The notes beneath the pieces were generated by a model. That model worked only from the letters and a program-made list of their open reading frames with translations, was not told the origin of the DNA and ran no database searches. Positions 8,237 through 16,527 of a stretch of 23,086 nucleotides of DNA are shown here, piece by piece. Source of the stretch: an uncultured Bacilli bacterium (GTDB taxonomy: Bacteria > Bacillota_I > Bacilli_A > RF39 > UBA660). A program made the position numbers and the translations under genes. Positions within the stretch are counted from its first letter, which is position 1, and each line of letters opens with the position of its first letter. The stretch spans positions 1-23,086 of the forward strand of contig CALVVH010000016.1 of NCBI GenBank assembly GCA_944363805.1. Reading direction: 5' to 3'.

Positions 8237-8578
8237 AAAGTACAAAATCCTTTACAAACAAAACTCTCCGATAAAACAAGCAATTTATTTGCCTTAGAAA
8301 GGAATGAAGGATTAAAAACAATTATTGGAACTATTTATCAATCTTTTGATGGTAAAGATGTTTATCCAGCTACAAAGGAAAAAGCTACCAATTTCTTTTA
8401 CATGATAATTAAGAATCATGTATTTATTGATAGCAACAAAAGAATTGCTGCAACATTATTCATTTACTTTCTAAATTATTATAATATTCTATATGTTAAT
8501 TTAGTAATAAACTTTTTAAGTTTATACAACAAAAGAAGAAATTGTATCAATCCAATTTCTTCTTATTTTTCTTTCTAA
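8222..8578 (+). pseudogene. Remnant of a Fic/Doc-domain (RhuM-like) gene
   Basis: The plus-strand frame is open from 8192 to a TAA at 8576-8578 but has no start codon at its head. It reads LKTIIGTIYQSFDGKDVYP, then EKATNFFYMIIKNH and HVFIDSNKRIAATLFIYFL. This corresponds to the Fic signature HPFxDGNKR, with Gly replaced by Ser, and resembles the C-terminal Fic domain of RhuM-type 'virulence' proteins. Fic domains usually transfer AMP or related groups to target proteins. Sequence similarity seems to stop around base 8500; the last ~25 codons are the dedA terminator read through. The N-terminal part is missing. I infer a decayed gene, possibly from a former mobile or toxin-antitoxin module. 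Confidence 0.7.
8531..8564 (-). terminator. Intrinsic terminator of dedA (possibly bidirectional)
   Basis: Perfect 12-base arms AAGAAGAAATTG/CAATTTCTTCTT (8533-8544 and 8553-8564) enclose an 8-base loop that holds the dedA stop codon. On the minus strand the second arm runs into TTTTGTTG. On the plus strand it is followed by ATTTTTCTTTC, so it may work both ways. Confidence 0.8.
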
Positions 8579-9173
8579 ATTTATAAAACCAAACAATAAA
8601 ACCAATAAATATTATAACTAAAATTATCAAAACTATATGAGAATATTTATCGAATATACCCAAGATTGATTCCCAATTGTCTCCAACTCTATTACCAATA
8701 AAGATTAATACAGTATTCCAAATTGCTGAACCAACCGTAGTATAAAGTAAAAATTTAAGCATTGGCATTTCACTCATACCAGCAGGTATTGATATTAAGC
8801 TTCGAACTATCGGCACAAACCTACAAAAAAATACTGTGATATTTCCTTTATTATCAAACCATTCATCGGCCATATCAATATCTTTCTCTTTTAAACGTAA
8901 TACCTTACCAATTTTACCAGAGATAATCCTTTTTAATCTCTCTTTATTAAATATTTTCCCGATAAAATATAAAACTATGGCCCCTAAAACCGAACCTAAA
9001 GTTGCAGCCACAATCATAAAAAAGACATTTAGCCCTATAGTAGTAGTTAAAAAACCTCCCCCTAAAAGTATAACTTCAGATGGAATCGGTGGGAATATAT
9101 TTTCAATAGCAATTAGGGAAAAAACCGCTAAATAACCATATTTCCCCATCAATGACATAATAAATTCTTGCAT
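8547..9173 (-). CDS. DedA-family membrane protein
   Basis: A polytopic inner-membrane protein of the DedA/VTT family, whose members act in lipid flipping or ion-dependent membrane homeostasis. It carries the family signatures: ENIFPPIPSEVILLGGG near residues 22-38, FFCRFVPIVRSLISIPAGM in the middle, then hydrophobic helices and a Lys-rich tail (KFRKKNKKKLD). The length of 208 aa is normal. ATG 9173 is preferred because GGAG lies 8 bases upstream; the frame also contains an upstream TTG (9191) that would lack a proper site. It has its own promoter and terminator, so it is monocistronic. The exact substrate cannot be told from sequence. Confidence 0.93.
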   Translation of the reverse strand: MQEFIMSLMGKYGYLAVFSLIAIENIFPPIPSEVILLGGGFLTTTIGLNVFFMIVAATLGSVLGAIVLYFIGKIFNKERLKRIISGKIGKVLRLKEKDIDMADEWFDNKGNITVFFCRFVPIVRSLISIPAGMSEMPMLKFLLYTTVGSAIWNTVLIFIGNRVGDNWESILGIFDKYSHIVLIILVIIFIGFIVWFYKFRKKNKKKLD

Positions 9174-9195
9174 AATTATTTCTCCAATCAATAAA

Positions 9196-9224
9196 ATTTT
9201 ATCATTTATTTAAACATATCGCAA
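9196..9224 (-). promoter_or_regulatory. Promoter of dedA
   Basis: On the minus strand TTGCGA (9224-9219) and TAAAAT (9201-9196) are 17 bases apart, and the -10 is extended (TGA-TAAAAT). The predicted start is about 15 bases before the ATG. Confidence 0.7.
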
Positions 9225-9255
9225 CTCTCAAGAAAAGACTTTACATTTTCTAATA

Positions 9256-10452
9256 TTATTTTCTTTCTAATATCAATACACTTTCTACGTGATAAGTATA
9301 ACTAAACATATCCAAAATATATGCTTTTTTTATTGTATAATTATTCATTAACATTTTATAATCTCGTACTAACGTCTGAGGATCGCATGACACATAAATT
9401 ATCGTTTCTGGTTTAATTTGGCTTAACACATCTATTGTATTTTTAGCTAAACCACTACGAGGAGGATCGACAATAACTTTATTAAAATCTAAATTTATTT
9501 TATTTATTGCAACGCTGACATCGTTCAATAAAAAATGCGCATTAGTAACTCCATTAATTTGAGCATTATAAATAGCATTCAATACAGCATTGGACACCAC
9601 TTCGATCCCCACTACTTTTTTTGCTTTACTAGCAGCCATTAAACTAAGTGTTCCAACTCCACAAAATAAATCTAATACCTGATCTTTTTCCTGAATATTT
9701 TCCTTAATTATACTAAATAGCTTAGAAGCAACATATGGATTAACTTGAAAAAACGAATCATATGATACTTTAAACAGACAATTATTTATTCTTTCAAATA
9801 AATAATTCTTTCCATAAAAAACCTTATCATTAATAATTATTCCCACCAATTTTATTTGTTTTTTAATCATATTAACATCAATATTTACTTTATCTTTACT
9901 ATAAATAATTATTAATATCTCAGCATTTTGATTACATCTAATGATAACTTCACCATTCCTAATATTAAACTTTTTAACTAAAAAAATGCAATCATTAATC
10001 GTTGAATTAGCTATAGCACAAGAAGAAATTTCTACAAGTTCATGACTCTTATTTAAATAAAAACCAATTTTACCATCGATTATTTTCAAACTAATTTTAT
10101 TACGATAATTAAATGGTTGCGAATTACTAATTACTTCTATTTCAGCAACAATTTTATTTTTAGTTAAAATATTACTTACTTTACTTTTTTTATATTCTAA
10201 AGTGTTTTCATACTCTAAACTTTGTAATTGACACCCCCCACATTTACCAAAGTAAGGACATCGTGGAACAATTCTTAAAAGAGATTTACTAATAAGTTCA
10301 GTATATTGTGCTTCATTATAGTTCTTTTTTTCTTTAGTTATTTTAATGTTAACTACATCACCTGGCACTGTATTAGGCACAAATGTAACTTTATCTCCAA
10401 CATAAGCAATGCCTCTTCCCAAATCATCCAATCTGACTATTTCTACTTTCAT
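9256..10452 (-). CDS. rlmCD: 23S rRNA (uracil-5-)-methyltransferase, RlmCD/RumA type
   Basis: This SAM-dependent enzyme makes 5-methyluridine in 23S rRNA (U747 and/or U1939). An N-terminal TRAM-like beta domain (residues ~1-55) is followed by a 4Fe-4S cluster motif: C65-x5-C71-x2-C74 (CPYFGKCGGC) with a fourth Cys at 145. The SAM-binding motif LDLFCGVGTLSLMAA, the VDPPRSGL motif and the nucleophile region YVSCDPQTLVRD are all present. At 398 aa it is somewhat shorter than the usual ~450. AAGGAG lies 10 bases before the ATG. Bacillota often use one dual-specific RlmCD, but the sequence cannot separate RlmC, RlmD and RlmCD activity. It is divergent from the germination operon. Confidence 0.9.
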   Translation of the reverse strand: MKVEIVRLDDLGRGIAYVGDKVTFVPNTVPGDVVNIKITKEKKNYNEAQYTELISKSLLRIVPRCPYFGKCGGCQLQSLEYENTLEYKKSKVSNILTKNKIVAEIEVISNSQPFNYRNKISLKIIDGKIGFYLNKSHELVEISSCAIANSTINDCIFLVKKFNIRNGEVIIRCNQNAEILIIIYSKDKVNIDVNMIKKQIKLVGIIINDKVFYGKNYLFERINNCLFKVSYDSFFQVNPYVASKLFSIIKENIQEKDQVLDLFCGVGTLSLMAASKAKKVVGIEVVSNAVLNAIYNAQINGVTNAHFLLNDVSVAINKINLDFNKVIVDPPRSGLAKNTIDVLSQIKPETIIYVSCDPQTLVRDYKMLMNNYTIKKAYILDMFSYTYHVESVLILERK

Positions 10453-10472
10453 AACTCATCTACTCCTTTCCC

Positions 10473-10481
10473 ATTATATCA
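10473..10481 (-). promoter_or_regulatory. Extended -10 promoter of the rRNA methyltransferase gene
   Basis: TGA-TATAAT on the minus strand, about 20 bases upstream of the ATG. No good -35 is visible at 16-18 bases, as is common for extended -10 promoters. Confidence 0.55.
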
Positions 10482-10507
10482 TAATCTCTATTTTTTAAGT
10501 AATAAAA

Positions 10508-10520
10508 ACCAATTATTGGT
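10508..10520. repeat. 13-bp palindrome between rlmCD and the germination operon
   Basis: ACCAAT-T-ATTGGT is a perfect dyad. It lies about 25 bases before the gerAA ATG and about 30 bases upstream of the rlmCD -10. It could be an operator for either unit, but no known regulator site is recognised. Confidence 0.35.
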
Positions 10521-10543
10521 AAATATTATAAATGGTGAAACAT

Positions 10544-11974
10544 ATGAACAAAATTGTTGCAAGAATAAAAAATGAATTTAGTAAAACCCCTGATTTGATT
10601 ATCAAAGAAATCAATATCAATTTACTTAATACTATTTATGTTATTTATTTAGAAACAGTAAGTGGTAGTAATAAAGTAAATGATTATATTTTAAAAAATT
10701 TAATTACTAGTAAAAAGCAAATTACTAAAAGAAATATTCAATCTTTCCTAGCAGGACCTAATACTAAAGAAATATTAAATGATGATCAAATAGAATACTT
10801 TTTAACCAGTGGTTTTACTATAGTTATATTAAAAGATAAAATTTATGGTGTAGAAACTCGAGCTGACATCAATCGAAGTGTTTCTCCAGCTGATGTGGAA
10901 ACTTCCATCAACGGTCCCAAAGACTCCTTTACCGAAAATTACCAAATAAATTTAGGCTTAATCAAAAGAAGATTAAAATCTCATAACTTAAAAATTGAAA
11001 ACCGTGTTGTAGGGCGCAAAACTAGTACCCAAGTTGGCCTTTTATATTTTGATGACATCGTTGATAGCCAAACTGTTCAAACAATCATAAAAAAAATAGA
11101 AGCTATTGATATCGATGGCATCATCGACTCTAGTTCCTTAGGTTTCTTAATCAGTGGTGAAAATAATCATGTTTATCCTACATTCTTACAAACAGAACGA
11201 CCAGATATGGTTGCCACCGCCCTTTTAGAAGGAAAAATGGCTATTGTTATCGATACCTCTCCCTACGTTTTAATAATACCAGCTTTCTTTATCGACTTTA
11301 TTAACCCCGCCATCGACAACTATTCTAAAAGCAAAAATGTCAATTTTATCAAAGTTTTAAGATTATTTGCTTATTTTATTTCGATGATTGCTCCCACTTT
11401 ATATATAGCTATTATGAATTACAATCAAGAAACAATTCCTACTAGTTTACTCATCGACTTTGCTATTCAACGTAATGGCGTCCCTTTTCCTACCATTGTT
11501 GAAACCATACTTATGCTCGGTGTCTGCGAAATATTGCGCGAAAGCGATCTGCGTTTTCCTTCCAATTATGGTTCAGCTATTTCAATACTCGGTGCAATAG
11601 TACTTGGTGAAGCTTCCGTATCAGCAGGTATTGCTTCCCCTATAACTATTATTGTTATTGCTATAACGTTCATTTCCAGTTTAACATTTAGTAATGTCGA
11701 AATAAATAATTCCCTACGTTTCTTTCGTTTCATATTTATCATTCTCTCTGGTTTCTTTGGCCTTTATGGTATAACTTTAGGTATTTTATTTTTCTTAATC
11801 TACACCACCAACATAACGAGCTTTACTAAACCGTATTTTGCTCCTCTTGCTCCTTTCAATAAAGTATATTTTCATAATACCGTAACTAAAAGTCCATTAA
11901 CTAAGGACACAAAAAGAAGCACTCTATTTACTCATAAAAATATGACTAAGCAACAAACTAAGGAGGACTCGTGA
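10544..11974 (+). CDS. gerAA: Spore germinant receptor subunit A (GerA family)
   Basis: GerA-type proteins are the A subunits of germinant receptors in the spore inner membrane, responding to nutrients and releasing cations. A soluble N-terminal domain (~residues 1-235) contains the family hallmarks SPADVETSINGPKDSF, NLGLIKRRLK and TERPDMVATALLEGK. The C-terminal half has several membrane helices with the conserved SVSAGIASPI and RESDLRFPS segments. The length of 476 aa is typical. I prefer ATG 10544, preceded by GGTGA, over the ATG at 10532, which has no ribosome-binding site. The stop overlaps the GTG of the next gene, so A, C and B form one operon. In other spore formers such operons are made in the forespore under sigma-G; I could not pick out a convincing sigma-G promoter here. 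Confidence 0.95.
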   Translation: MNKIVARIKNEFSKTPDLIIKEININLLNTIYVIYLETVSGSNKVNDYILKNLITSKKQITKRNIQSFLAGPNTKEILNDDQIEYFLTSGFTIVILKDKIYGVETRADINRSVSPADVETSINGPKDSFTENYQINLGLIKRRLKSHNLKIENRVVGRKTSTQVGLLYFDDIVDSQTVQTIIKKIEAIDIDGIIDSSSLGFLISGENNHVYPTFLQTERPDMVATALLEGKMAIVIDTSPYVLIIPAFFIDFINPAIDNYSKSKNVNFIKVLRLFAYFISMIAPTLYIAIMNYNQETIPTSLLIDFAIQRNGVPFPTIVETILMLGVCEILRESDLRFPSNYGSAISILGAIVLGEASVSAGIASPITIIVIAITFISSLTFSNVEINNSLRFFRFIFIILSGFFGLYGITLGILFFLIYTTNITSFTKPYFAPLAPFNKVYFHNTVTKSPLTKDTKRSTLFTHKNMTKQQTKEDS

Positions 11975-13044
11975 AAAAATTATTACTACTTTTATTCTTA
12001 TTTTTACTTACTGGCTGTTATGATTATAAAGAAATAAACAATTTAGGAATTGTCTCAGCTATTGGAATAGATTTTAACGATAACGAATATGTTATAACTC
12101 TAGAGGTTTTAAATGACCAAATAAATAAACAATCAGAAAAAGTAAAAAGTTATACTAAAACAGCCAGCGACCGTTCTTTAGCTAAAGCTCTCGAAGATGC
12201 TGCAGACCTTCTTTCTAATCAAGCCAACTATACTCATGTTAAACTCATGATTTTAGGAGAAAATATTATCGACGGTCGTTTCGATACTATCATCGATTTT
12301 TTCATGCGTAGCACCTATTTTCGCGAAAATTTCTATGTTATCTCTTCTATTGATACTTCTCCGCAAAAAATATTAGAAAACACTACTTCAGAAAATCCCA
12401 TCGCTAGTACTGCTATTATCAATCTTCTAGAGAGTCTCAATTATTCGAGCAATAGTGCCGTTTTAAAATCCTTCGATCAAGTCGTTGAAGAAATACTAGC
12501 CTTTGGTAAAGACACCTGTTTTTCTAATATTACATTAACTAATGAACAATTTGAAATCGCTGGCCTTGCCATATTTGATAAATACACTTACAAAACTACT
12601 TTAGATAATGAACACGCAGCCATCTATAATATTTTAACAGACAATTTCTATCGCCCTATTATCTCCAAAGAATACGATGACAGATTTTTCTCTATCGCCA
12701 TTAGTGCTGGAGGTATCAAAGTTAAGTCAGATACAAAAAAAATAACTATTCAAGGAGATTTGACTGGTAAAATCATGGATAATGAACCAAATTTCAACAT
12801 ACGTAATTTAGATACCCTAAAATCACTAAACAAAGATTTCCAAAAGCTAATTAATCAAAAACTAACAGACTTTCTCAAAATCCTCCAAGAAAACAAAAGT
12901 GATATTCTCTTTATCGCTGAATCATACTACCAAAAAACGCGAACTAAAGAAGAAAACTTTTGGGTCAATTTAGATGTAACCAGTGATATTTCTTTCTATA
13001 TTAATAAAAAAGGTCTAATATATGAGGTGCAAGATGAAAACTAA
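11971..13044 (+). CDS. gerAC: Spore germinant receptor lipoprotein subunit C (GerC family)
   Basis: The product begins with a lipoprotein signal (MKKLLLLLFLFLLTGC), with the lipobox Cys at residue 16, followed by the family opening YDYKEINNLGIVSAIGID. At 357 aa it matches Ger(x)C proteins, the lipid-anchored outer-face subunit of germinant receptors. Translation starts at a GTG with AGGAGG five bases before it. That GTG overlaps the gerAA stop in a GTGA arrangement, so coupling is likely. The 3' end overlaps the gerAB start by 11 bases. Confidence 0.94.
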   Translation: MKKLLLLLFLFLLTGCYDYKEINNLGIVSAIGIDFNDNEYVITLEVLNDQINKQSEKVKSYTKTASDRSLAKALEDAADLLSNQANYTHVKLMILGENIIDGRFDTIIDFFMRSTYFRENFYVISSIDTSPQKILENTTSENPIASTAIINLLESLNYSSNSAVLKSFDQVVEEILAFGKDTCFSNITLTNEQFEIAGLAIFDKYTYKTTLDNEHAAIYNILTDNFYRPIISKEYDDRFFSIAISAGGIKVKSDTKKITIQGDLTGKIMDNEPNFNIRNLDTLKSLNKDFQKLINQKLTDFLKILQENKSDILFIAESYYQKTRTKEENFWVNLDVTSDISFYINKKGLIYEVQDEN

Positions 13045-14065
13045 CAAAGGAATTTTATCATATTTTTTATCCCGCGGTCTTTTTCTAGGGGGAGGCATAT
13101 CAACTTTATTTTTATATAGTAGTAAAGACGCCTATATCAGTATCATTTTAGGTACCTTACTAGGCATTGGTATAGTCTATTTAATATCTCAGGTAAGTAA
13201 AAATATTCATACATCTTTACATGAATATTTAAAAGAAAAAAATTTTTTAAATATCTTAATCCGTTTAATATTTATTATTTATATTCTATTTTTAATATCG
13301 ATCTCTCTCATAATATTAGCAACATTTCTCTATTCCTACTTTCTTCCTTTTACTCCTTCTCTAATTTCTTGTCTTCCATTTATTATTTTAACCACCCTTT
13401 TAAATTCTAAAAGCACCACAAAGATTACTTATGTTGCTCAAATATTACTAATTTTAAGTATTGTCTTAATTATTGCTAAAATCTTATTATTAACTAATGA
13501 ATTTGATTTCAGCAATCTTTTACCGATATTTAGTACCAAACCTACTTCTATATTTAAAACTGCTCTAATATTTGCTATTCTATCTACTTCACCATTTCTA
13601 ACCATAATTGATGAACAAATTACTTTTAAAGAAAACATAAAATACTATCTTCTAAGTATGCTTACCATATTAATTGTAGTACTATCAATAACTATCGTTC
13701 TTGGGGAAATGGTTAACATCTATAGTTACCCTGAATATTCAGTACTACGCAAAATTAGTCTTTTCAATTTCATTGAAAACATTGAAAATTTTGTCTCCGC
13801 CGGTTGGTTCTTTGATATTTTTATCACTCTAAGCATATGCTCTTTAAAATTCAAAAATCTAATAAACCGTCGAAGCAATATTATTCCTTTCATCGTTGTT
13901 TTAATTATTTTAAAACTAGTAAATGATTACGTTGCCAACAACTTCTATAACTCGATAACCATCTATAAAGTATTTCCTTGGGCCTTCGGAATCCTTTTGC
14001 TTTTAATTATCTTTCTTCTCACATTAAAAAAGAATAGTAAAACTTACTATCCTAAATCCACCTAG
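13034..14065 (+). CDS. gerAB: Spore germinant receptor permease-like subunit B (GerAB/ArcD/ProY family)
   Basis: A very hydrophobic protein with about ten membrane helices, of the amino-acid-permease-like GerB family that senses the germinant. Family-like landmarks include the loop GEMVNIYSYPEYSVLRKISL and the following NFIENIENF. The 343-aa length fits. GAGGTG lies 4 bases before ATG 13034. An in-frame ATG at 13022 with AAAGG eight bases before it is a possible alternative. It is the last gene of the operon, placed after gerAC instead of between A and C as in Bacillus gerA. Its last 14 bases overlap the 3' end of the opposing 119-aa gene. Confidence 0.92.
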   Translation: MKTNKGILSYFLSRGLFLGGGISTLFLYSSKDAYISIILGTLLGIGIVYLISQVSKNIHTSLHEYLKEKNFLNILIRLIFIIYILFLISISLIILATFLYSYFLPFTPSLISCLPFIILTTLLNSKSTTKITYVAQILLILSIVLIIAKILLLTNEFDFSNLLPIFSTKPTSIFKTALIFAILSTSPFLTIIDEQITFKENIKYYLLSMLTILIVVLSITIVLGEMVNIYSYPEYSVLRKISLFNFIENIENFVSAGWFFDIFITLSICSLKFKNLINRRSNIIPFIVVLIILKLVNDYVANNFYNSITIYKVFPWAFGILLLLIIFLLTLKKNSKTYYPKST

Positions 14066-14411
14066 AAATATATATTACCCGAGTTGTATATTCTTCATAA
14101 TTATCGAATATTTTCAAAATAGATTTGATAATTTCTCTAAGCAAATCCTTAGCATCTCTTTGCACTTTTATATGAAGAATTTGCTTTTGCATTTCTTTTC
14201 TAAATAAATAATCATCGATATATTTACTAACAACATGATCCAGTTGTTTAACCGATTCAACATCCTCAGGATTATTAATATCGATACCAAATATATATTT
14301 TTGATATAATTTTATTATTTTATCACTTATCTTATCATCTTCGTATGGTGTAAAATCTATTATTTTATAAAAGTTTGGACATAATTCTAATATTTGTTTG
14401 TTTTTATCCAT
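14052..14411 (-). CDS. Uncharacterised 119-aa protein
   Basis: Not recognised. It is a small, soluble, probably all-helical protein with no signal peptide, Lys/Ile/Asp-rich, with a charged amphipathic C-terminal half (KEMQKQILHIKVQRDAKDLL). AAGGTG precedes the ATG by 5 bases and a good promoter lies upstream, so expression is likely. It is divergent from the VanY-type gene and shares a palindrome with it. It is convergent with gerAB, overlapping its last 14 bases. Confidence 0.65.
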   Translation of the reverse strand: MDKNKQILELCPNFYKIIDFTPYEDDKISDKIIKLYQKYIFGIDINNPEDVESVKQLDHVVSKYIDDYLFRKEMQKQILHIKVQRDAKDLLREIIKSILKIFDNYEEYTTRVIYISRWI

Positions 14412-14435
14412 TTCATCACCTTCTACCTTAAGTAA

Positions 14436-14464
14436 ATATTACTACAAATAAGGTATTTTGTAAA
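14436..14464 (-). promoter_or_regulatory. Promoter of the 119-aa gene
   Basis: On the minus strand TTTACA (14464-14459) and TAATAT (14441-14436) are 17 bases apart. The -35 falls in the centre of the 19-bp palindrome 14451-14469. Confidence 0.6.
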
Positions 14465-14469
14465 TACCT
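14451..14469. promoter_or_regulatory. 19-bp palindrome, candidate shared operator
   Basis: AGGTATTT-TGT-AAATACCT is a perfect dyad (8-base arms, 3-base centre). It covers the -35 of the leftward promoter and the predicted -35 zone of the rightward one, so a bound dimeric regulator could control both genes. The regulator is not identifiable. Confidence 0.5.
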
Positions 14470-14475
14470 AAAAAG

Positions 14476-14484
14476 TGATATAAT
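14476..14484 (+). promoter_or_regulatory. Extended -10 promoter of the VanY-type gene
   Basis: TGA-TATAAT is followed 24 bases later by the ATG. The -35 region (TTTTGT, 14456-14461) is weak and lies in the palindrome. Confidence 0.6.
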
Positions 14485-14508
14485 TAATTTAATATATGGA
14501 GGTAATTA

Positions 14509-15477
14509 ATGGCAACCAGAAGAAAGTTAAAAAAACAAGTATATGTCGTTTTAGGTATATTTATTTTATTAATCGTAGCAATTATATTCGGAGTTAGCAA
14601 ATATCGGGAATATCAATATCATCAAACTTATGAATACAAATTGTTAGATCATGGATATAGTACTGAAGAAAGTACTAGTTTATTAAAAGCATTTGAAAAT
14701 GATACCAGTTACTTAGATTATATTTTAAGCATTGAAAAAGATAGCGAAATAGTAAATCTCTTAAATGAAAAATACTACTTATCTAAACATTTCTATGATT
14801 ATATATCTTACATGCAAGAAAATCCAGACATGGAACTAAGTAGCATTGTAAGAAACATCAACATTCATCTCGATAAAGAATTTTATGAAGATACTCTTAC
14901 TACTGATACTAATTTAGATACTTCTATGTTGGTTAACAAATATTATTTGTTAACTAGTGATTATGCTCCCGATGATTTAGTAGCTGTTTCTCAAACTTAT
15001 TCCTGGGGAGAAGCTGGTAGCCAAAAGGTCCGGGAAGTTGCTTACAATGCTTTTTTAGATATGTGGAATGCCGCCAACGATGCCGGATACTACTTGATGA
15101 TTAATTCTTCATATCGTTCATATGCCGATCAAGAAGCCGTCTATAACAATTATAAAAATTCTAGTGGTGAAAGATACGCCGATAGCATCGCTGCTAGACC
15201 TGGTGCAAGCGAACATCAAACCGGTTTAGCAATCGATATTTTCAGCAGAACCAACACCAACCGTCAAACATTCGCAAATAGCCCTGAAGCTGAGTGGCTA
15301 GCTAATAATTCTTATAAATATGGCTTTATTCTCAGATTTCCAGAAGATAAAGTAGATATCACCGGCTATAGTTATGAAGCATGGCACTTCCGTTACGTCG
15401 GAGTTGATATTGCCACATATATCTATAAAAATGACATAACTTTTGAAGAATACTATGCGTACTTTATTGAAGATTGA
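14509..15477 (+). CDS. Membrane-anchored D-alanyl-D-alanine carboxypeptidase, VanY/peptidase M15B family
   Basis: A zinc enzyme acting outside the membrane on the D-Ala-D-Ala end of peptidoglycan stem peptides. A basic N-terminus (MATRRKLKKQ) and one helix at about residues 11-28 anchor it. A roughly 120-residue stalk follows, then the catalytic domain. Zinc-site motifs are seen: SEHQTGLAID (His and Asp ligands, residues ~233-242) and EAWHFRYVG (catalytic Glu and third His ligand, ~290-298). An upstream SSYRSYADQEAVYNNY segment also fits the family. GGAGG lies 8 bases before the ATG. No van resistance genes are nearby, so it is more likely a housekeeping or sporulation-linked wall trimming enzyme than a glycopeptide-resistance factor. 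It ends in a good terminator. Confidence 0.93.
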   Translation: MATRRKLKKQVYVVLGIFILLIVAIIFGVSKYREYQYHQTYEYKLLDHGYSTEESTSLLKAFENDTSYLDYILSIEKDSEIVNLLNEKYYLSKHFYDYISYMQENPDMELSSIVRNINIHLDKEFYEDTLTTDTNLDTSMLVNKYYLLTSDYAPDDLVAVSQTYSWGEAGSQKVREVAYNAFLDMWNAANDAGYYLMINSSYRSYADQEAVYNNYKNSSGERYADSIAARPGASEHQTGLAIDIFSRTNTNRQTFANSPEAEWLANNSYKYGFILRFPEDKVDITGYSYEAWHFRYVGVDIATYIYKNDITFEEYYAYFIED

Positions 15478-15497
15478 TTTTCTTCAATCTTTTTTTA
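15469..15497 (+). terminator. Intrinsic terminator of the VanY-type gene
   Basis: AAGATTGA (15470-15477) pairs with TCAATCTT (15484-15491) across a 6-base loop and continues into a run of seven T. The stop codon is inside the first arm. Confidence 0.8.
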
Positions 15498-16484
15498 TCT
15501 TCCTCCCATGACAATTTGAACTAGACTTCTGTCACTTTCCATCTTATCAGGGATTTTCTTAAGTATCTCTCCAATTGTTTGATAACCAGTTTCTACTTCT
15601 AAGTTAGCAATAAAGGTCTTCAAAAAGCGCAATATTAAATCTTGCGTTTCTTTATCAGCCACAACTAAACAAGCACGAATTGTTGCCTCCACATTGATTG
15701 CTAAAAATAATCTTTGATAATCACCAAAATTGGCATCGCAAAGATGTTTCACCATCTCTAAATTTCCCGCAACAATATTCCAAATTATTTCACCTTTACT
15801 ATTTGCAAAATACTTGGCCAAAAAAGGATTAAAACTTATCAAAAACTGGTGGGTAATATATGGCTTTGGGCTCACTTCAAATGAAGTGTTTCCCAAATAA
15901 TCCTCTATAGATGGCAAAATTAAACTGTAAGTATACTTGGCTCTAGCAAATTTTTCTAAAACCATTTCATTACTTGTTTTTGTTTTCAACTCTTCTATAA
16001 TCGTCAAATATAAAGTATATATATCATTGATTACAGCATATTGAAACTCATTTTTAAGTACAAATATTTTTTTAAAAACTTCTATTTCTTCTTCATAGCT
16101 AACATCTTTGGACAACCCTTGAGTCACCATCCAAACATAGTCCGGATTGCTCATCAATTTTTGATATATCCGATTTTTTATATAAAGCAGTACCATATCA
16201 TCTCGACTATCAAATTTCAAACTAAAACTTAGTTTTAAATCCCTACTAGCCAAAACTGAATTCTTAAATCTCACTAGAGAAATTATATATCTATATACTT
16301 GTAATGCATAAGAATAATCAGTAGTTACTCTCCTTACATTCTCTTCAAATATATGTCTATCATATTCTAGTTTTTCAACCCCTTTTTTATAGGCAATACC
16401 AATTTTTTCTTTACTTAATAAAGAAGTATAATCATTATATATAATATCTGCTAAAGCTATTAATATTTCGGCATCATTTTCCAT
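15495..16484 (-). CDS. Uncharacterised 329-aa protein
   Basis: Not recognised. The product is soluble and predicted largely helical, with no signal peptide or membrane helix. The N-terminal third contains many charged and Tyr residues (KEKIGIAYKKGVEKLEYDR). The C-terminal half has a moderately conserved-looking segment, GEIIWNIVAGNLEMVKHLCD. I chose ATG 16484, preceded by AAGGAAG, over the TTG three bases upstream. It lies 40 bases after the DHH phosphoesterase gene with its own extended -10, so it may be partly independent. Confidence 0.75.
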   Translation of the reverse strand: MENDAEILIALADIIYNDYTSLLSKEKIGIAYKKGVEKLEYDRHIFEENVRRVTTDYSYALQVYRYIISLVRFKNSVLASRDLKLSFSLKFDSRDDMVLLYIKNRIYQKLMSNPDYVWMVTQGLSKDVSYEEEIEVFKKIFVLKNEFQYAVINDIYTLYLTIIEELKTKTSNEMVLEKFARAKYTYSLILPSIEDYLGNTSFEVSPKPYITHQFLISFNPFLAKYFANSKGEIIWNIVAGNLEMVKHLCDANFGDYQRLFLAINVEATIRACLVVADKETQDLILRFLKTFIANLEVETGYQTIGEILKKIPDKMESDRSLVQIVMGGR

Positions 16485-16511
16485 CAAGAAACACTTCCTT
16501 TGTTGGAAAGT

Positions 16512-16520
16512 ATTATATCA
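16512..16520 (-). promoter_or_regulatory. Possible extended -10 promoter of the 329-aa gene
   Basis: TGA-TATAAT on the minus strand, about 27 bases before the ATG. No recognisable -35 is seen, and readthrough from the upstream gene is also possible. Confidence 0.45.
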
Positions 16521-16527
16521 CTTTCAT

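Noticed and set aside
10453..10543. Sigma-G-type promoter for the germination operon
   Set aside because: A GGTAAATATTA element resembles a forespore -10, but the -35 and spacing do not fit, so it is not claimed.
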